Source of the DNA: Acididesulfobacillus acetoxydans
Lineage (GTDB): Bacteria > Bacillota > Desulfitobacteriia > Desulfitobacteriales > Desulfitobacteriaceae
Reading direction: 5' to 3'
DNA length: 64,000 nucleotides
Assembly (NCBI RefSeq): GCF_902729405.1
Contig: NZ_LR746496.1
Coordinates: 3,286,001 to 3,350,000 of the forward strand
This document shows, in pieces, positions 17,933 through 26,378 of the stretch. Each line of letters opens with the position of its first letter. Position 1 is the stretch's first letter. The notes under the pieces were generated by a model. It ran no database searches, had not been told where the DNA came from, and saw only the letters and a program-made list of their open reading frames with translations. The position numbers and the translations under genes were made by a program.

Positions 17933-18286
17933 TTATGGTGACAACCGCGACATCTCTTCCATCACCTGCCGGAAACCCAGAAGACCTGTCATAGTCTTTG
18001 GAAAACCCGCAGTCGGAGCCACCAGCAGAATCGCATGCTCAATCTCTTCCGGCGTACAGCCGCTCTTGAGTGCCTTTAAAATATGCGTTCTCAAAGCATA
18101 GGGGTATTGGCAGCCCGTGGATAAGGCCACTTTAATGAGCCAGCATATCTTCTGGTCGAGCGGTCCGCCTTCTTCATGTACTAACTGACCATATGTTTCA
18201 TAAGCTTGATATATGTCTTCGTGCCGTTCCATGAAATACTTTAGATTCTTTTCGATCACGTCGGCATTGTCAAAGTAGTCCTTCAT
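17933..18286 (-). CDS. Carboxymuconolactone decarboxylase-like protein
   Basis: A 117-residue helical protein of the CMD/AhpD-like family, with LIKVALSTGCQYPYALRTH and GCTPEEIEHAI followed by a Gly/Pro turn. The redox CxxC of AhpD is absent; only one Cys remains before the RTH motif, so peroxidase activity is unlikely. Start at 18286 because GAGGGAGAA precedes that ATG. It converges with the damaged transporter gene. Function unknown. Confidence 0.8.
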   Translation of the reverse strand: MKDYFDNADVIEKNLKYFMERHEDIYQAYETYGQLVHEEGGPLDQKICWLIKVALSTGCQYPYALRTHILKALKSGCTPEEIEHAILLVAPTAGFPKTMTGLLGFRQVMEEMSRLSP

Positions 18287-18839
18287 GGCTATTCTCCCTC
18301 GACCCAATATAACCTCTGCAAACTGTTACGCTCTTGCATTTTTGTGCTTTGATTCTTTCCCTAACCTGCTGCCGGGTTCCCCCATTTCAGTTCTTCCACT
18401 TACTCTTCCCGCAGGATGAAAAAATATTCCTGATCCAAAATACACATTCAGCCACTTTATGAAAGCCACACCATCCCGGGCGCCTCCACAAGCCGGCGAA
18501 GAAAGGGCTATTTGTTCGAGGGCGGAATGCACTGGCTGACAGGTTCGTCACCAAAAACCTCCCTTAACAAGCTTCGGCGTGAAGTGGGCGCTTTGAATGA
18601 TACCGTCAATGTCTATAACCACTATCCCTTTTTAGCCTTTGAATATCCTCAAATCCTGCGGATATCATATCTCCGGTTACGCCGACGTCACCATGCCGGG
18701 CTCGGACGGGCTGGCTTTTCTAAGCCGCCATTCAGATCGGCAAAGGCACTGTTGGGAAAATGCGATGGAAGGGGCCGGACAGCGATTACAATCCCTTGAG
18801 GCTGAACCATCTCTAATTGGTTTAGTACGGACGAATACC
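18287..18839. other. Intergenic region, probably decayed
   Basis: About 550 bp. Overlapping short frames exist on both strands but none has a good start or recognisable motif. It sits in a stretch rich in gene fragments and may be a decayed gene too diverged to name. Confidence 0.45.
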
Positions 18840-19298
18840 CTAAAAGCGCTCCAGCCTGTCCCTTTCGACTTCTTCAATGAGCCATTCATTGTCTCCGTAT
18901 CTGATAAAGTAACGTCCATCCCGCTCGATCAGGTTTTTGCATAACTCACAATAGGAAGCACGCGACAACTTGGTGTCATACTGCCAGAATAATGAGATGT
19001 AGGGGATATTCTCTTTCATGACAATACAACCCAAGGGCAGGGGGAGTTTCCTGCCGTCATAGAGCTGTATCATGGGCTGACCAACCTGTTCGCTTACCGA
19101 TTGGACAAAAAAAGGAGCGTCCTCCACACTGACAGGGTATAATTGATTCCGCCAGTTGATTTGATATTTGCCATAATCGTCTTTTGTAAGATGGGACGCA
19201 AATAACTTTATAATTTCCTCATTGACCATCTCCACCCCGTCGGCATACCATATCCCATTCTTATCAATATGAACTTCGGGTCCGCTAAAATCACCCAT
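18840..19298 (-). CDS. DUF1285-like conserved protein
   Basis: A 152-residue protein. The first half (GPEVHIDKNGIWYADG, then EEIIKLFASHL and VEDAPFFVQSV) resembles DUF1285 proteins, small beta-rich proteins of unknown role. The C-terminal half has CELCKNLIERDGRYFIRYGDN, with a CxxC that may bind metal. AGGGGGACATATC precedes the ATG at 19298; an earlier in-frame start lacks a site. There are no obvious operon partners. Confidence 0.65.
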   Translation of the reverse strand: MGDFSGPEVHIDKNGIWYADGVEMVNEEIIKLFASHLTKDDYGKYQINWRNQLYPVSVEDAPFFVQSVSEQVGQPMIQLYDGRKLPLPLGCIVMKENIPYISLFWQYDTKLSRASYCELCKNLIERDGRYFIRYGDNEWLIEEVERDRLERF

Positions 19299-19549
19299 GA
19301 TATGTCCCCCTCCCCCTTCATGCGGCACCCCTGTCAATCAGTCACTAGCGCGTGCTCAAATAGCGGTCAAAGGCTCAATGTCCCTTAACTTCATACAACC
19401 CTGATGCCTACGCGCCACTACATACATAATTTTACCCCAGAGAGTTACGTCTTACAATCCTTGCTTGGCGGCCAAGGGTTACCACTCGACCCCACTCCAT
19501 TCCATACCCTGGCCGCTTTTACATCCAGATATTCCTAGAACACGGTATC

Positions 19550-20737
19550 TTACTTTTGGCCAAACCGAGGCTCATTATGAATCATAAATTCGCGGTAATC
19601 CGTGTGTTGTACCCAGTCCAGCTCTTGGCGCCGATTCTCACCGGTTTCAATAAAGGCAAAGGCAAAGAGCCCATACTCGCGATAATCAAGCTTGCGAAGA
19701 GCCAAGACTTTGCTAAAACGCGAGGCGAAGCCCTCATAATCGATACCAGTCATTTCTTCCTGCCGTTGCTCCTTGGGAACGTCCCCTACGACGATGCTAT
19801 AGACCTTGCCTTCCTTACCGTCTAGGCACTCTGACCAATTTGGTTCCTTGTCCTGCCAAAAGTATTCGTAAACATTGATCCCATAAGCATAAGAGGCGAT
19901 GTCGGTCGTGCACCAGCCGGCAAAGCGCATCGGGTTAAACTCAATCGGATAGATTTCTCCCGTTGGCGTCACACGCACTTCGATGTGCAGGGGCAAGTTT
20001 TCAAGGGGTGTGAGTTCACCGATCCGATCCAGGAAGTGTTGAAAGCGAGTCAGGTTGCCTTGAATGATCCCTTTCGAGGTGTAATAGAGACGGTCACGGA
20101 CATCCGCGGCGGTGGCAAACTCATGCTGCAGGATGTTGAGAATTACAGGTCGGCCCGAGGCATTAAAATAGGCGTCGATGGCATATTCCTCACCTTGCAC
20201 ATACCTCTCAATGAGAAACTTCCGGAAATTAACCACTTCCGCCGGATACTGCCGGCGCACTCTCTTGATAAGACCGTCGATTTCGTCAATTGCTCCCGCC
20301 CACTCTTGGGAGTTGCTGATCTTAAATACCCCCAAGCTTAAGAAACCGGTGACCGGCTTGAGGATCAAGGGCAAAGGCAGCGCATTGATGTCGAGCCCCG
20401 CAAGTTCTTCAGCAAGTACAACATTGTACCAGAAATCAGGGTACAGGGGCTTAAGCAAATCGCGAAATTTCGCTTTATCTTTGAACAAATCGAGCCGGCC
20501 CGGCAGCCGGCTGAACCCCAGGTGTGCATGAATCCAAGGGATGGCATCTTCGGAATTTATGTATAGGGGGAATTCCGTCCCCCGTTCGAACGCTTGGATG
20601 AACGTCTTTTCGTCACGCAGTTGCCGATCAGATACTCCCAACCTCCTGGCGGTACTGTTGTCCAAAACTGCGACTCCCAGGTCACGCACCGTCTGCAGCA
20701 AAAAATCAGAAACATACGGTTTTTCTAAAATAATCAT
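19550..20737 (-). CDS. ATP-grasp domain enzyme
   Basis: A 395-residue protein of the ATP-grasp fold. Visible parts are LPLILKPVTGFLSLGVFKI (the ATP-binding lysine strand), LIERYVQGEEYAIDAYFN (hinge and lid) and EVRVTPTGEIYPIEFNPMRF with the metal-binding Glu and Asn. It should join a carboxylate to an amine or thiol using ATP. The substrate cannot be read from sequence. GGAAGGGG precedes the ATG. It stands alone, with no peptide or cofactor genes nearby. Confidence 0.85.
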   Translation of the reverse strand: MIILEKPYVSDFLLQTVRDLGVAVLDNSTARRLGVSDRQLRDEKTFIQAFERGTEFPLYINSEDAIPWIHAHLGFSRLPGRLDLFKDKAKFRDLLKPLYPDFWYNVVLAEELAGLDINALPLPLILKPVTGFLSLGVFKISNSQEWAGAIDEIDGLIKRVRRQYPAEVVNFRKFLIERYVQGEEYAIDAYFNASGRPVILNILQHEFATAADVRDRLYYTSKGIIQGNLTRFQHFLDRIGELTPLENLPLHIEVRVTPTGEIYPIEFNPMRFAGWCTTDIASYAYGINVYEYFWQDKEPNWSECLDGKEGKVYSIVVGDVPKEQRQEEMTGIDYEGFASRFSKVLALRKLDYREYGLFAFAFIETGENRRQELDWVQHTDYREFMIHNEPRFGQK

Positions 20738-20840
20738 AGGTTTCCCCTTCCAAAACTCCTGGTTAGCAATTTATTGTCGAATAAAGCAGAAAGACCTGTT
20801 GCCAGTCGATACAGTCTAACCCTTCTTTATAAGTAAAGAT

Positions 20841-21002
20841 GATTTTCACCCCCGTATCAACCTCGTGGATCCGTTCATTATTTCGTCCGCGGCCGGGTGG
20901 AACCTGGCCTTGTCGCTGCCGGCCTTTGCCGCACTCCTGGCCGGATTGTTGATTTGGACCTTGCCTGAAACCAAAGGACGTGATCTATCCGCCGTCAAGT
21001 AA
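20841..21002 (+). pseudogene. C-terminal fragment of an MFS transporter
   Basis: The plus-strand frame ends WNLALSLPAFAALLAGLLIW and then TLPETKGRDLSAVK-stop. The PETKGRDL ending after a last membrane helix is typical of MFS sugar/metabolite transporters. In-frame stops lie upstream at 20817, so only about 45-60 codons survive. Confidence 0.7.
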
Positions 21003-21005
21003 ACA

Positions 21006-21033
21006 GGCAGGGGACCCCTGCCGGAGAATTTTT
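21006..21033 (+). terminator. Terminator of the lost MFS gene
   Basis: An inverted repeat around GGCAGGGG-A-CCCCTGCC (21006-21022) followed by GGAGAATTTTT. It stands directly behind the MFS fragment's stop codon and supports the view that a full gene once ended here. Confidence 0.55.
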
Positions 21034-21088
21034 GCGATGGTGGTAATAGCTCCCTCCGGAATGGGGTCGCCCTCGTCAGAAACGTGCC

Positions 21089-21628
21089 CTATTTGGCCAG
21101 ACTTCCAAAATCATTTGGCGGCCAGTACTTGAACATAGCCCTTCCTACAACATTTTTTGCCGGTAAAACACCCCATATATGGCTGTCTAGGCTGTCATTG
21201 CGATTGTCCCCCAAGACAAAATATGAATCAGCCGGAACCTTGATCGGGCCATAATCGTAATCTGGTTTTGCCATTTCATATGGCTCATTTAAGGCCTTGC
21301 CATTGACAAACACCTTGCCGTCTTTAATTTGCACAGTATCTCCCGGCAAACCAATGACTCTCTTAATCCAAAGGTCGCCGGTAGGGTTATTAACGTCCTT
21401 GGGTGGATGGAAAACTATAACATCTTGTCGATTAATTCCCGAGAATTTGTAAGCGATTTTATCCACCATTACCCTATCCTGCAACTGAATTGTCGGCAAC
21501 ATCGAGCCTGACGGAATCGTCATTGCTTCTACTACTGTACTGCGAAGGCCCCAGGACAATACGAAAGCAAAGACTAGGATCTGCACCAACTCAAAAACTG
21601 CTTTTTTAGTACTGCTGTGTTGAGTCAA
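21089..21628 (-). CDS. lepB: Signal peptidase I
   Basis: A 179-residue type I signal peptidase that removes signal peptides outside the membrane. It has one N-terminal membrane helix (about 10-30), the nucleophile Ser in IPSGSMLPT, the general-base Lys in WIKRVIGLPGD, and GDNRNDSLDS. The usual Arg after LDS is His here. The start is TTG at 21628 with AAAGGAGG upstream. A 43-bp near-copy of its central part lies at 25189-25231. Confidence 0.95.
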   Translation of the reverse strand: MTQHSSTKKAVFELVQILVFAFVLSWGLRSTVVEAMTIPSGSMLPTIQLQDRVMVDKIAYKFSGINRQDVIVFHPPKDVNNPTGDLWIKRVIGLPGDTVQIKDGKVFVNGKALNEPYEMAKPDYDYGPIKVPADSYFVLGDNRNDSLDSHIWGVLPAKNVVGRAMFKYWPPNDFGSLAK

Positions 21629-21894
21629 GACCTTTGTCCTCCTTTGTCACCATTAATCCCATAGTTAATGCTCTCATCATACCATATTCCTGAGATGATT
21701 GCACTGAGAGGCAATGTACTGTGGACCCCCGCTTGGCGAGGTTTGACCGCTGTCCACCTAACCCACAAGCCCCTCACGAGCATCCGTACCAACTCATATA
21801 AAATCTTACCCATCTTACCCAGAGGTATCTCGACAGCAGGGAAATCCGCGTCTATACTATTGATTATAAATTCAATGAATAGGGGTTCAATCAT
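21629..21894. promoter_or_regulatory. Divergent promoter region lepB/tetR
   Basis: A 266-bp divergent spacer. The 3' part is AT-rich (ATACTATTGATTATAAATTC near 21.85 kb) and probably holds the TetR promoter and operator, but no clear palindrome was found. Confidence 0.35.
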
Positions 21895-22458
21895 TTGGGC
21901 ATTCGTGAGAGACAAAAAGAAAAACGGCGGGAAGAAATTCTGGCAGCCGGGCTTGATTTGTTCATTCGCAAGGGATATGCCGCCACAAAAATAAACGATA
22001 TTGCTGAACGTGTCGGCATGAGTACGGGTCTTCTATTCCACTACTTCGAATCTAAGGAAAAGCTGTATGAAGCGCTGATAGTCCTCGGCATTTCAGTGCC
22101 AATGAGTGTCATGGCTCCCACTGAAAGGGAACCCCTAGAGTTTTTTCGGGTTACCGCAGAACAGATTTTTCACTACATCCGAACCGAGCCGTTTGTCGCG
22201 AAAATGTTTGTCCTAATGAGCCAGGCGTTCTATAACGAAGCGGCGCCGCCTAGTATTAAAGAATTGTTAATGGGTTTTGACATCTACACGCCGACAACTT
22301 TGCTTATTCAAAAAGGTCAGGCCAATGGTACAATCCGGCAGGGTAATTCTCACGCACTGGCAATCGCCTATTGGTGCGCCATTCAGGGTATTGCGGAACA
22401 GATGGCACTAAACCCTGATGTTCCCTGTCCTAAAGCGACTGGATCGTTGATATCATAA
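21895..22458 (+). CDS. TetR-family regulator, C-terminus frameshifted
   Basis: A 187-residue TetR regulator. The N-terminal helix-turn-helix runs about 10-55 (RREEILAAGLDLFIRKGYAA and VGMSTGLLFHYFESKEKLYE). The frame ends in PKATGSLIS, but one base back the sequence reads SDWIVDIIRRNS and stops at 22472 in a TAATG overlap with the next ATG. This is the natural TetR ending, so one A has been lost from an A run at 22432-22434. The change affects only the last residues and may be tolerated. The start is TTG at 21895. Confidence 0.85.
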   Translation: MGIRERQKEKRREEILAAGLDLFIRKGYAATKINDIAERVGMSTGLLFHYFESKEKLYEALIVLGISVPMSVMAPTEREPLEFFRVTAEQIFHYIRTEPFVAKMFVLMSQAFYNEAAPPSIKELLMGFDIYTPTTLLIQKGQANGTIRQGNSHALAIAYWCAIQGIAEQMALNPDVPCPKATGSLIS

Positions 22459-22471
22459 GGAGGAACTCTTA

Positions 22472-22507
22472 ATGAAGAAAGGGTTATTAACAATGTCTAT
22501 TGCCTAG
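22472..22507 (+). pseudogene. Start of a lost gene controlled with tetR
   Basis: AAGGAGG, a TAATG overlap and then MKKGLLTMSIA-stop, which looks like the beginning of a secreted or membrane protein. The rest is missing, and the gene runs straight into the 3' end of the opposite-strand gene at 22497, so a deletion removed the regulator's likely target. Confidence 0.55.
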
Positions 22508-22904
22508 CAAACTTAAACTTCCCTTCTAACTCCTTGGGTACCCCCATCCCCTCAGAAAGCTTTAAGCCAACAGCCCGCTTCTTGGGGTCATCAACCGTAT
22601 ACATGACGTTGATCTCAAGCCCATCCTCATAAAAAACGTAGGCCATTTTGATATTTTCTACTTGAAAGCGCGACGTTTCCAAAGGCTTGGTCGCAAACTC
22701 AATACCACGTTCTTTCTTCAAAATCTGGTTTACATAATCTAGGGTCTCCGGGCTTTCCCCGGCTGGTACAACCGTAAATTCATGCTTGTATTTGTTCATA
22801 AAGTAACGGGCTTCATGAGCACGTAAACCCGCCAGCGCCTCTGCTACAGGGGAAGACTCTAAACCAACCGTAGACACATTTTTAAAATCTACGATGTATG
22901 ACAT
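22497..22904 (-). CDS. Conserved hypothetical protein next to nitroreductase
   Basis: A 135-residue soluble protein that I do not recognise. It shows alternating strands and helices, for example YFMNKYKHEFTVV and NIKMAYVFYEDGLEINVMY. GGAGGGACCGAA precedes the ATG at 22904. It starts 23 bp after the nitroreductase and is probably in one transcript with it. No Cys motif or signal peptide is seen. Confidence 0.7.
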   Translation of the reverse strand: MSYIVDFKNVSTVGLESSPVAEALAGLRAHEARYFMNKYKHEFTVVPAGESPETLDYVNQILKKERGIEFATKPLETSRFQVENIKMAYVFYEDGLEINVMYTVDDPKKRAVGLKLSEGMGVPKELEGKFKFARQ

Positions 22905-22927
22905 TTCGGTCCCTCCCTTTATTGTGG

Positions 22928-23560
22928 TCATAAAAGCCAAGTTGTGATTTCAGAAACACTGGGATATTCCGGTCTTGGCGGGAGATTCAAGGCAGGATAA
23001 CCAATCGCACAACCATCCATTTTGTACTCGCCAACGGGCAGGTTAACAAGTTTACAGAAATCCGAATTATCGCCCATCTGTCCTGTGATCGACACAAGCT
23101 GAAATCCCAAGCCGAGTTCAGTAGCCTTGAGCCACATGTTTTGCATACAATGAGCGATAGACTGCATCTGAGCTTCCGGTATACCTTTGGGTTCGGCGAC
23201 GACAATGTAATAAGGGGCTGAGCCGATACCCAGTGGCCCTTGCTTCATCGTCATTTCTAACCTTCCCAAGAAGTTCTTGGCCTTCACACCGAACTCCGGG
23301 ACTGCGTCACTCTGCCTGGAAAGTTCTTCAAATGCTTTCTGTGCTTGTTTCTGGACCACGTCCGCTAATTTCAAAAGCACCGAGTTACCGCGGGACACCA
23401 CAACAAATCTTCTGGCGTATCTGTTTGAACTGCTGGCCGCAGCGAATGGGGCAAGCAGTCCGGCCTCAATCACCGATTCAATCAGACCTTTGGAAGGAAT
23501 CTCATCCGAAAAATGACGGGTTGAACGCCGTTCCCTAATCACTTGATCTAAAACCGACAT
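22928..23560 (-). CDS. Nitroreductase family protein
   Basis: A 210-residue FMN-dependent nitroreductase fold. The N-terminus RERRSTRHFSDE carries the phosphate-binding Arg cluster. LGLGFQLVS and the final GYPALNLPPRPEYPS region are also typical. Family members reduce nitro groups, quinones or flavins with NAD(P)H, and the substrate here is unknown. GGGGGG precedes the ATG. It leads a two-gene unit with the hypothetical protein downstream. Confidence 0.9.
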   Translation of the reverse strand: MSVLDQVIRERRSTRHFSDEIPSKGLIESVIEAGLLAPFAAASSSNRYARRFVVVSRGNSVLLKLADVVQKQAQKAFEELSRQSDAVPEFGVKAKNFLGRLEMTMKQGPLGIGSAPYYIVVAEPKGIPEAQMQSIAHCMQNMWLKATELGLGFQLVSITGQMGDNSDFCKLVNLPVGEYKMDGCAIGYPALNLPPRPEYPSVSEITTWLL

Positions 23561-23769
23561 AAAGTAACCCCCCTACATGATATTTCAGAAGCCTATCTCT
23601 AGCATTGCCCCTTAATAGCATTCTACGCGCCGCGTTGTTTTCCTTCCGTGGAAACGGGCCAGGCTTTATTAGGAAAAGTAAGCACATCGTTTCTTCCGCC
23701 CTGAATTCCCAGGCCGGGTTATTCCCGGGTGGGCCGTAGAGTGGCTTACCTGCGTCTTCAAAGGGCGGA

Positions 23770-24439
23770 CTATTTCTTATACATCCACACCTGAAAGCCA
23801 ATGCCGCCCTTTTTGATTTCGTGGCCGGCGAAATCCGTGTCGGCGATCAGTGCCTCCAGTTCTTCGCCCGTATAGGCGCCGCTGCGCAGAACAGTCTGAA
23901 ACGACAGCTTGACAAACCAGCGGTCAAAACCTTTTATGCCGGTTCTTTCTATTTCCTGTTCGATATCCTCTTTCGTGCAATTGCGATTCATGTCAATAAT
24001 GAGCGCGGTTCCGCCGGGCTTGAGGACGCGATACATTTCCTGCATAGCCGTCAACGGCTTGCTGAAATTCTTAAAGGCGGCAGAACAAATAACGAAATCA
24101 AAGGTCCCGTCCCGTAACGGCAACGCGGAGGCGTTACCTTGTCTGAAATCGACCCCCACACCCTTGTCCCCGGCGTTTTGCTTCTCGATTTCCACAAAAT
24201 CCGCTGAGTTCCACACCCGTAACGGAAAACCCCCGCGAAGCCAGTTCGATTGACAAGTAACCCGGCCCGGGAGCAATTTCCAAAATCTCTCCCCCGGCGG
24301 GCGCTGCTTGGCTGACGAGGTCGGCCATATAGCCCATTTCCGCAAGACGTGACTTACGGGTGTTCTTATCGTACCACTTTGCCATTAGACCGGTAATGGC
24401 GAGATCCTTTTTGCGGCGACCCTTCTTCATGAAAGACAT
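23770..24439 (-). pseudogene. Class I SAM methyltransferase, frameshifted
   Basis: The first frame gives ILEIAPGPGYLSIELASRGF and VTGVELSG (SAM motif I and the following strand). The second frame picks up at SADFVEIEKQNAG and continues through LPLRDGTFDFVICSAAFKNF and MYRVLKPGG to 23770. The break is near 24204 and equals a loss of two bases. GGGAGTCAGG precedes the ATG at 24439. Joined, the protein would be about 223 residues. The substrate is unknown. A divergent TetR with palindromic operators lies in front. Confidence 0.8.
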
Positions 24440-24500
24440 TGGCCTGACTCCCTTCTCTTGCCGCGTTGACTTCCAAACCGTTCCGAGATAATATAATATC

Positions 24501-24550
24501 GCTAACACTGTTAGCCTAATGCTGTTAAGTATACGGTCTAACGGTGTTAG
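24501..24550. promoter_or_regulatory. Multiple TetR-type operators
   Basis: A perfect 15-bp palindrome GCTAACACTGTTAGC (24501-24515), a second CTAACGGTGTTAG (24538-24550) and a weaker CTAATGCTGTTAA between them. The consensus is CTAAC-N3-GTTAG. They lie between the methyltransferase and the TetR gene and would cover both promoters. Confidence 0.75.
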
Positions 24551-24585
24551 TGTCAAGGGCGTCTGAGACTTCTTGGGGTGATAAA

Positions 24586-25185
24586 ATGGCGATTTCTAAG
24601 GAAACGATTGTGGAAGCTTCCGTAAAGATATTAAATCGTAACGGAATTGAAGGACTATCCATGCGGGCTATTGCAAAAGAATTAAATATCAAAGCGGCTT
24701 CGCTCTATTGGCACTTCAGCGGGAAACTTGATTTGTACGGGGCAATTGCAGAATATCTCTGTTCACGCTATGAAATGCCGGAGGAATCGGATGACCCTAA
24801 AGACTATTTGATTGCCAGCTATAGAGCATACCGCACCATGCTTCTCTCGACCAGGGATTCCGTCCCTGTCTTGGAAAATTCGATTCCCTACACACCGCGC
24901 AGAATGGAAATTATCCGCGCCATTTCCAAGGCGCTTTTAAAAATGGGCGTCAAGGAGCAAACCCTGACCACTATTGCAAATCTCTTAAACAATTATGTCC
25001 TCTCTTTCGTGGCGGACGAATGCCGCTTCAAGAATACGCCTCCGGATAAACTGCACGAAATCGATAAAATGCTATGTCCGCAAGATAAGTTGTTTCTCAG
25101 CATCCCAAGCGATTTCGACGAACAATTTATATATGGCTTGCAGGTGCTTTTTGCGGGGCTGGAAGCGTTGAAAAATCGCGAATAA
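24586..25185 (+). CDS. TetR-family regulator with TetR_C-type domain
   Basis: A 199-residue regulator. The helix-turn-helix (about 3-48) contains ILNRNGIEGLSMRAIAKEL and AASLYWHFSGKLDLYGAI, the TetR(A-D)-like recognition helix with LYWH. The helical C-terminal part resembles the tetracycline-repressor C-terminal domain. GGGGTGATAAA precedes the ATG at 24586; an upstream in-frame start would lie within the operators. It faces the broken methyltransferase across shared palindromes, so it probably represses itself and that gene. Confidence 0.88.
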   Translation: MAISKETIVEASVKILNRNGIEGLSMRAIAKELNIKAASLYWHFSGKLDLYGAIAEYLCSRYEMPEESDDPKDYLIASYRAYRTMLLSTRDSVPVLENSIPYTPRRMEIIRAISKALLKMGVKEQTLTTIANLLNNYVLSFVADECRFKNTPPDKLHEIDKMLCPQDKLFLSIPSDFDEQFIYGLQVLFAGLEALKNRE

Positions 25186-25188
25186 ACA

Positions 25189-25231
25189 TCTTTAATTTGT
25201 ACAGTATCTCCCGTCAAACCCATGACTCTCT
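25189..25231 (-). pseudogene. 43-bp fragment of a signal peptidase gene
   Basis: This stretch matches lepB at 21321-21363 with three mismatches in 43 bp and the same orientation. Translated on the minus strand it gives RVMGLTGDTVQIKD against RVIGLPGDTVQIKD. It starts right behind the TetR stop codon and has no flanking lepB sequence. Confidence 0.7.
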
Positions 25232-25647
25232 CATTGCACTGAGCTGTGATCCGCCGCAGCCAGCCTAATCGTCCTCGCAACGCCTCTCCGTGCAGAGATC
25301 GTCCATCCAGCCCTCATCGTAGACCGAACCACAGTCTTTGTAAGGCACGGCACGTGGTTTGCCCATTTTATAAAGTTTGCAAGACTAAAGCCTTGGAAAG
25401 GCCGCTTGGCTATTTTGGTACTTTCGACATGGTCAAACAAGAGATCCTAGATACGATAGATGGAGACCGAGACCCATCTTTGTCAGTCAATTCCTGTGTC
25501 ATTTCCTGTTGACATATCATCCTTACTCTGTTATACTTTAAAAGCTCGTTAGTTAAATGTGGATATACGAAAACCTTCTGATTGCCTAAGGCTATGGGAA
25601 GTTTTAAGTCCCACACCTGCGGGTAGAAAATTTAGGAGGTTTTTTAA
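25232..25647. other. Spacer without a recognised gene
   Basis: About 415 bp. A minus-strand frame (25231-25440) has mixed composition and no ribosome site. The part from 25.5 kb on is AT-rich and should hold the promoter of the zinc-ribbon gene. GGAGG precedes that gene. Confidence 0.45.
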
Positions 25648-25950
25648 ATGTTTGAAGACAAAATCCTTACTTGCAGAGACTGTGGTGAAGAATTTACTTT
25701 TTCCGCATCAGAACAAGAATTCTTCGCTGAAAAAGGATTCACCAATGAACCCGGTCGCTGCCCTTCCTGTCGTGCCGCAAGAAAGCAACAAAGCCGTGGC
25801 AATAGTGGAGGATATAGTCGCCAACAACGTGAAATGTTCCCGGCTGTTTGCGCCGAGTGTGGAAAGGAAACCATGGTACCTTTCCAACCAACTGGTGACA
25901 AGCCCGTCTATTGCAGTGACTGCTTCCGGTCACGTCGCAATAATTGGTAA
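25648..25950 (+). CDS. CxxC zinc-ribbon protein
   Basis: A 100-residue protein with two zinc ribbons. The N-terminal one pairs CRDCGEEF with CPSC (the probable zinc-ribbon domain found in many anaerobes), and the C-terminal one pairs CAECGKET with CSDCF. The linker is Gly/Ser/Gln-rich. TAGGAGG precedes the ATG. A strong terminator follows, so it forms a single-gene unit. It likely binds nucleic acid or protein. Specific role unknown. Confidence 0.85.
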   Translation: MFEDKILTCRDCGEEFTFSASEQEFFAEKGFTNEPGRCPSCRAARKQQSRGNSGGYSRQQREMFPAVCAECGKETMVPFQPTGDKPVYCSDCFRSRRNNW

Positions 25951-25959
25951 ATCACTTTA

Positions 25960-26000
25960 AAAAGGACTTCCCAAGCTTTCCGAGCTTGGGAAGTCCTTTT
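25960..26000 (+). terminator. Strong terminator after the zinc-ribbon gene
   Basis: A perfect 17-bp stem (25960-25976 with 25984-26000) with a 7-base loop, ending in TTTT. The A-rich 5' arm also allows use on the opposite strand. Confidence 0.93.
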
Positions 26001-26005
26001 GTCTT

Positions 26006-26113
26006 AAAAGCCATTTCGTGCGTGATGAGCAACATGGTCATGTTTCCCTCGGTCGCAATCTCTTTGAGCACACCCAGCACTTCACCGACCATCTCCGGAT
26101 CGAGGGCGGAGGG
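26006..26113 (-). pseudogene. Fragment of polar amino-acid ABC transporter ATPase
   Basis: Thirty-six codons reading [19 protein letters not shown] and then [12 protein letters not shown]. This is the Walker B/D-loop/H-loop segment of a GlnQ-type ATPase. The Walker A and signature parts are absent, and the fragment abuts the terminator on one side and an XRE fragment on the other. Confidence 0.8.
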
Positions 26114-26378
26114 CTTGACCGTCATGCCATTCGAGCACCTGCTCCTTTTCGCCTTGCAAATAGTCTTTTATTGCTTTTTGGACACTCTCCGACAGCCCGG
26201 TTTCCAAGTAAGTTTTTATGTTTGGTTTCCCGGCGGCTGTGTTTTCTTCCGGCTCTGTTTCCAGTGCCAACAGTTCCTCAATGGATAGACCAAGTGTTTT
26301 GGACAGTTTGGAAAGCGTTCCTGCGCCACATCGGTGCAAATGGGTTTTCCCTGAATAAATATCCGCGAGAGTTGCGCG
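26114..26378 (-). pseudogene. Fragment of XRE-type regulator
   Basis: The frame starts directly after the stop codon of the rRNA methyltransferase and reads RATLADIYSGKTHLHRC, GTLSKLSKTLGLSIEELL and a helical tail. This is the second half of an XRE helix-turn-helix of the small antitoxin-like type. The first helices are missing, and the tail runs into the ABC fragment, leaving a mosaic of two cut genes. Confidence 0.6.

Noticed and set aside
18512-18944. Overlapping plus-strand frames with a MPGSDG-like string recalling a response regulator
   Set aside because: No further receiver-domain motifs, no start signal, and frames shift within the stretch. Too little to name a gene.
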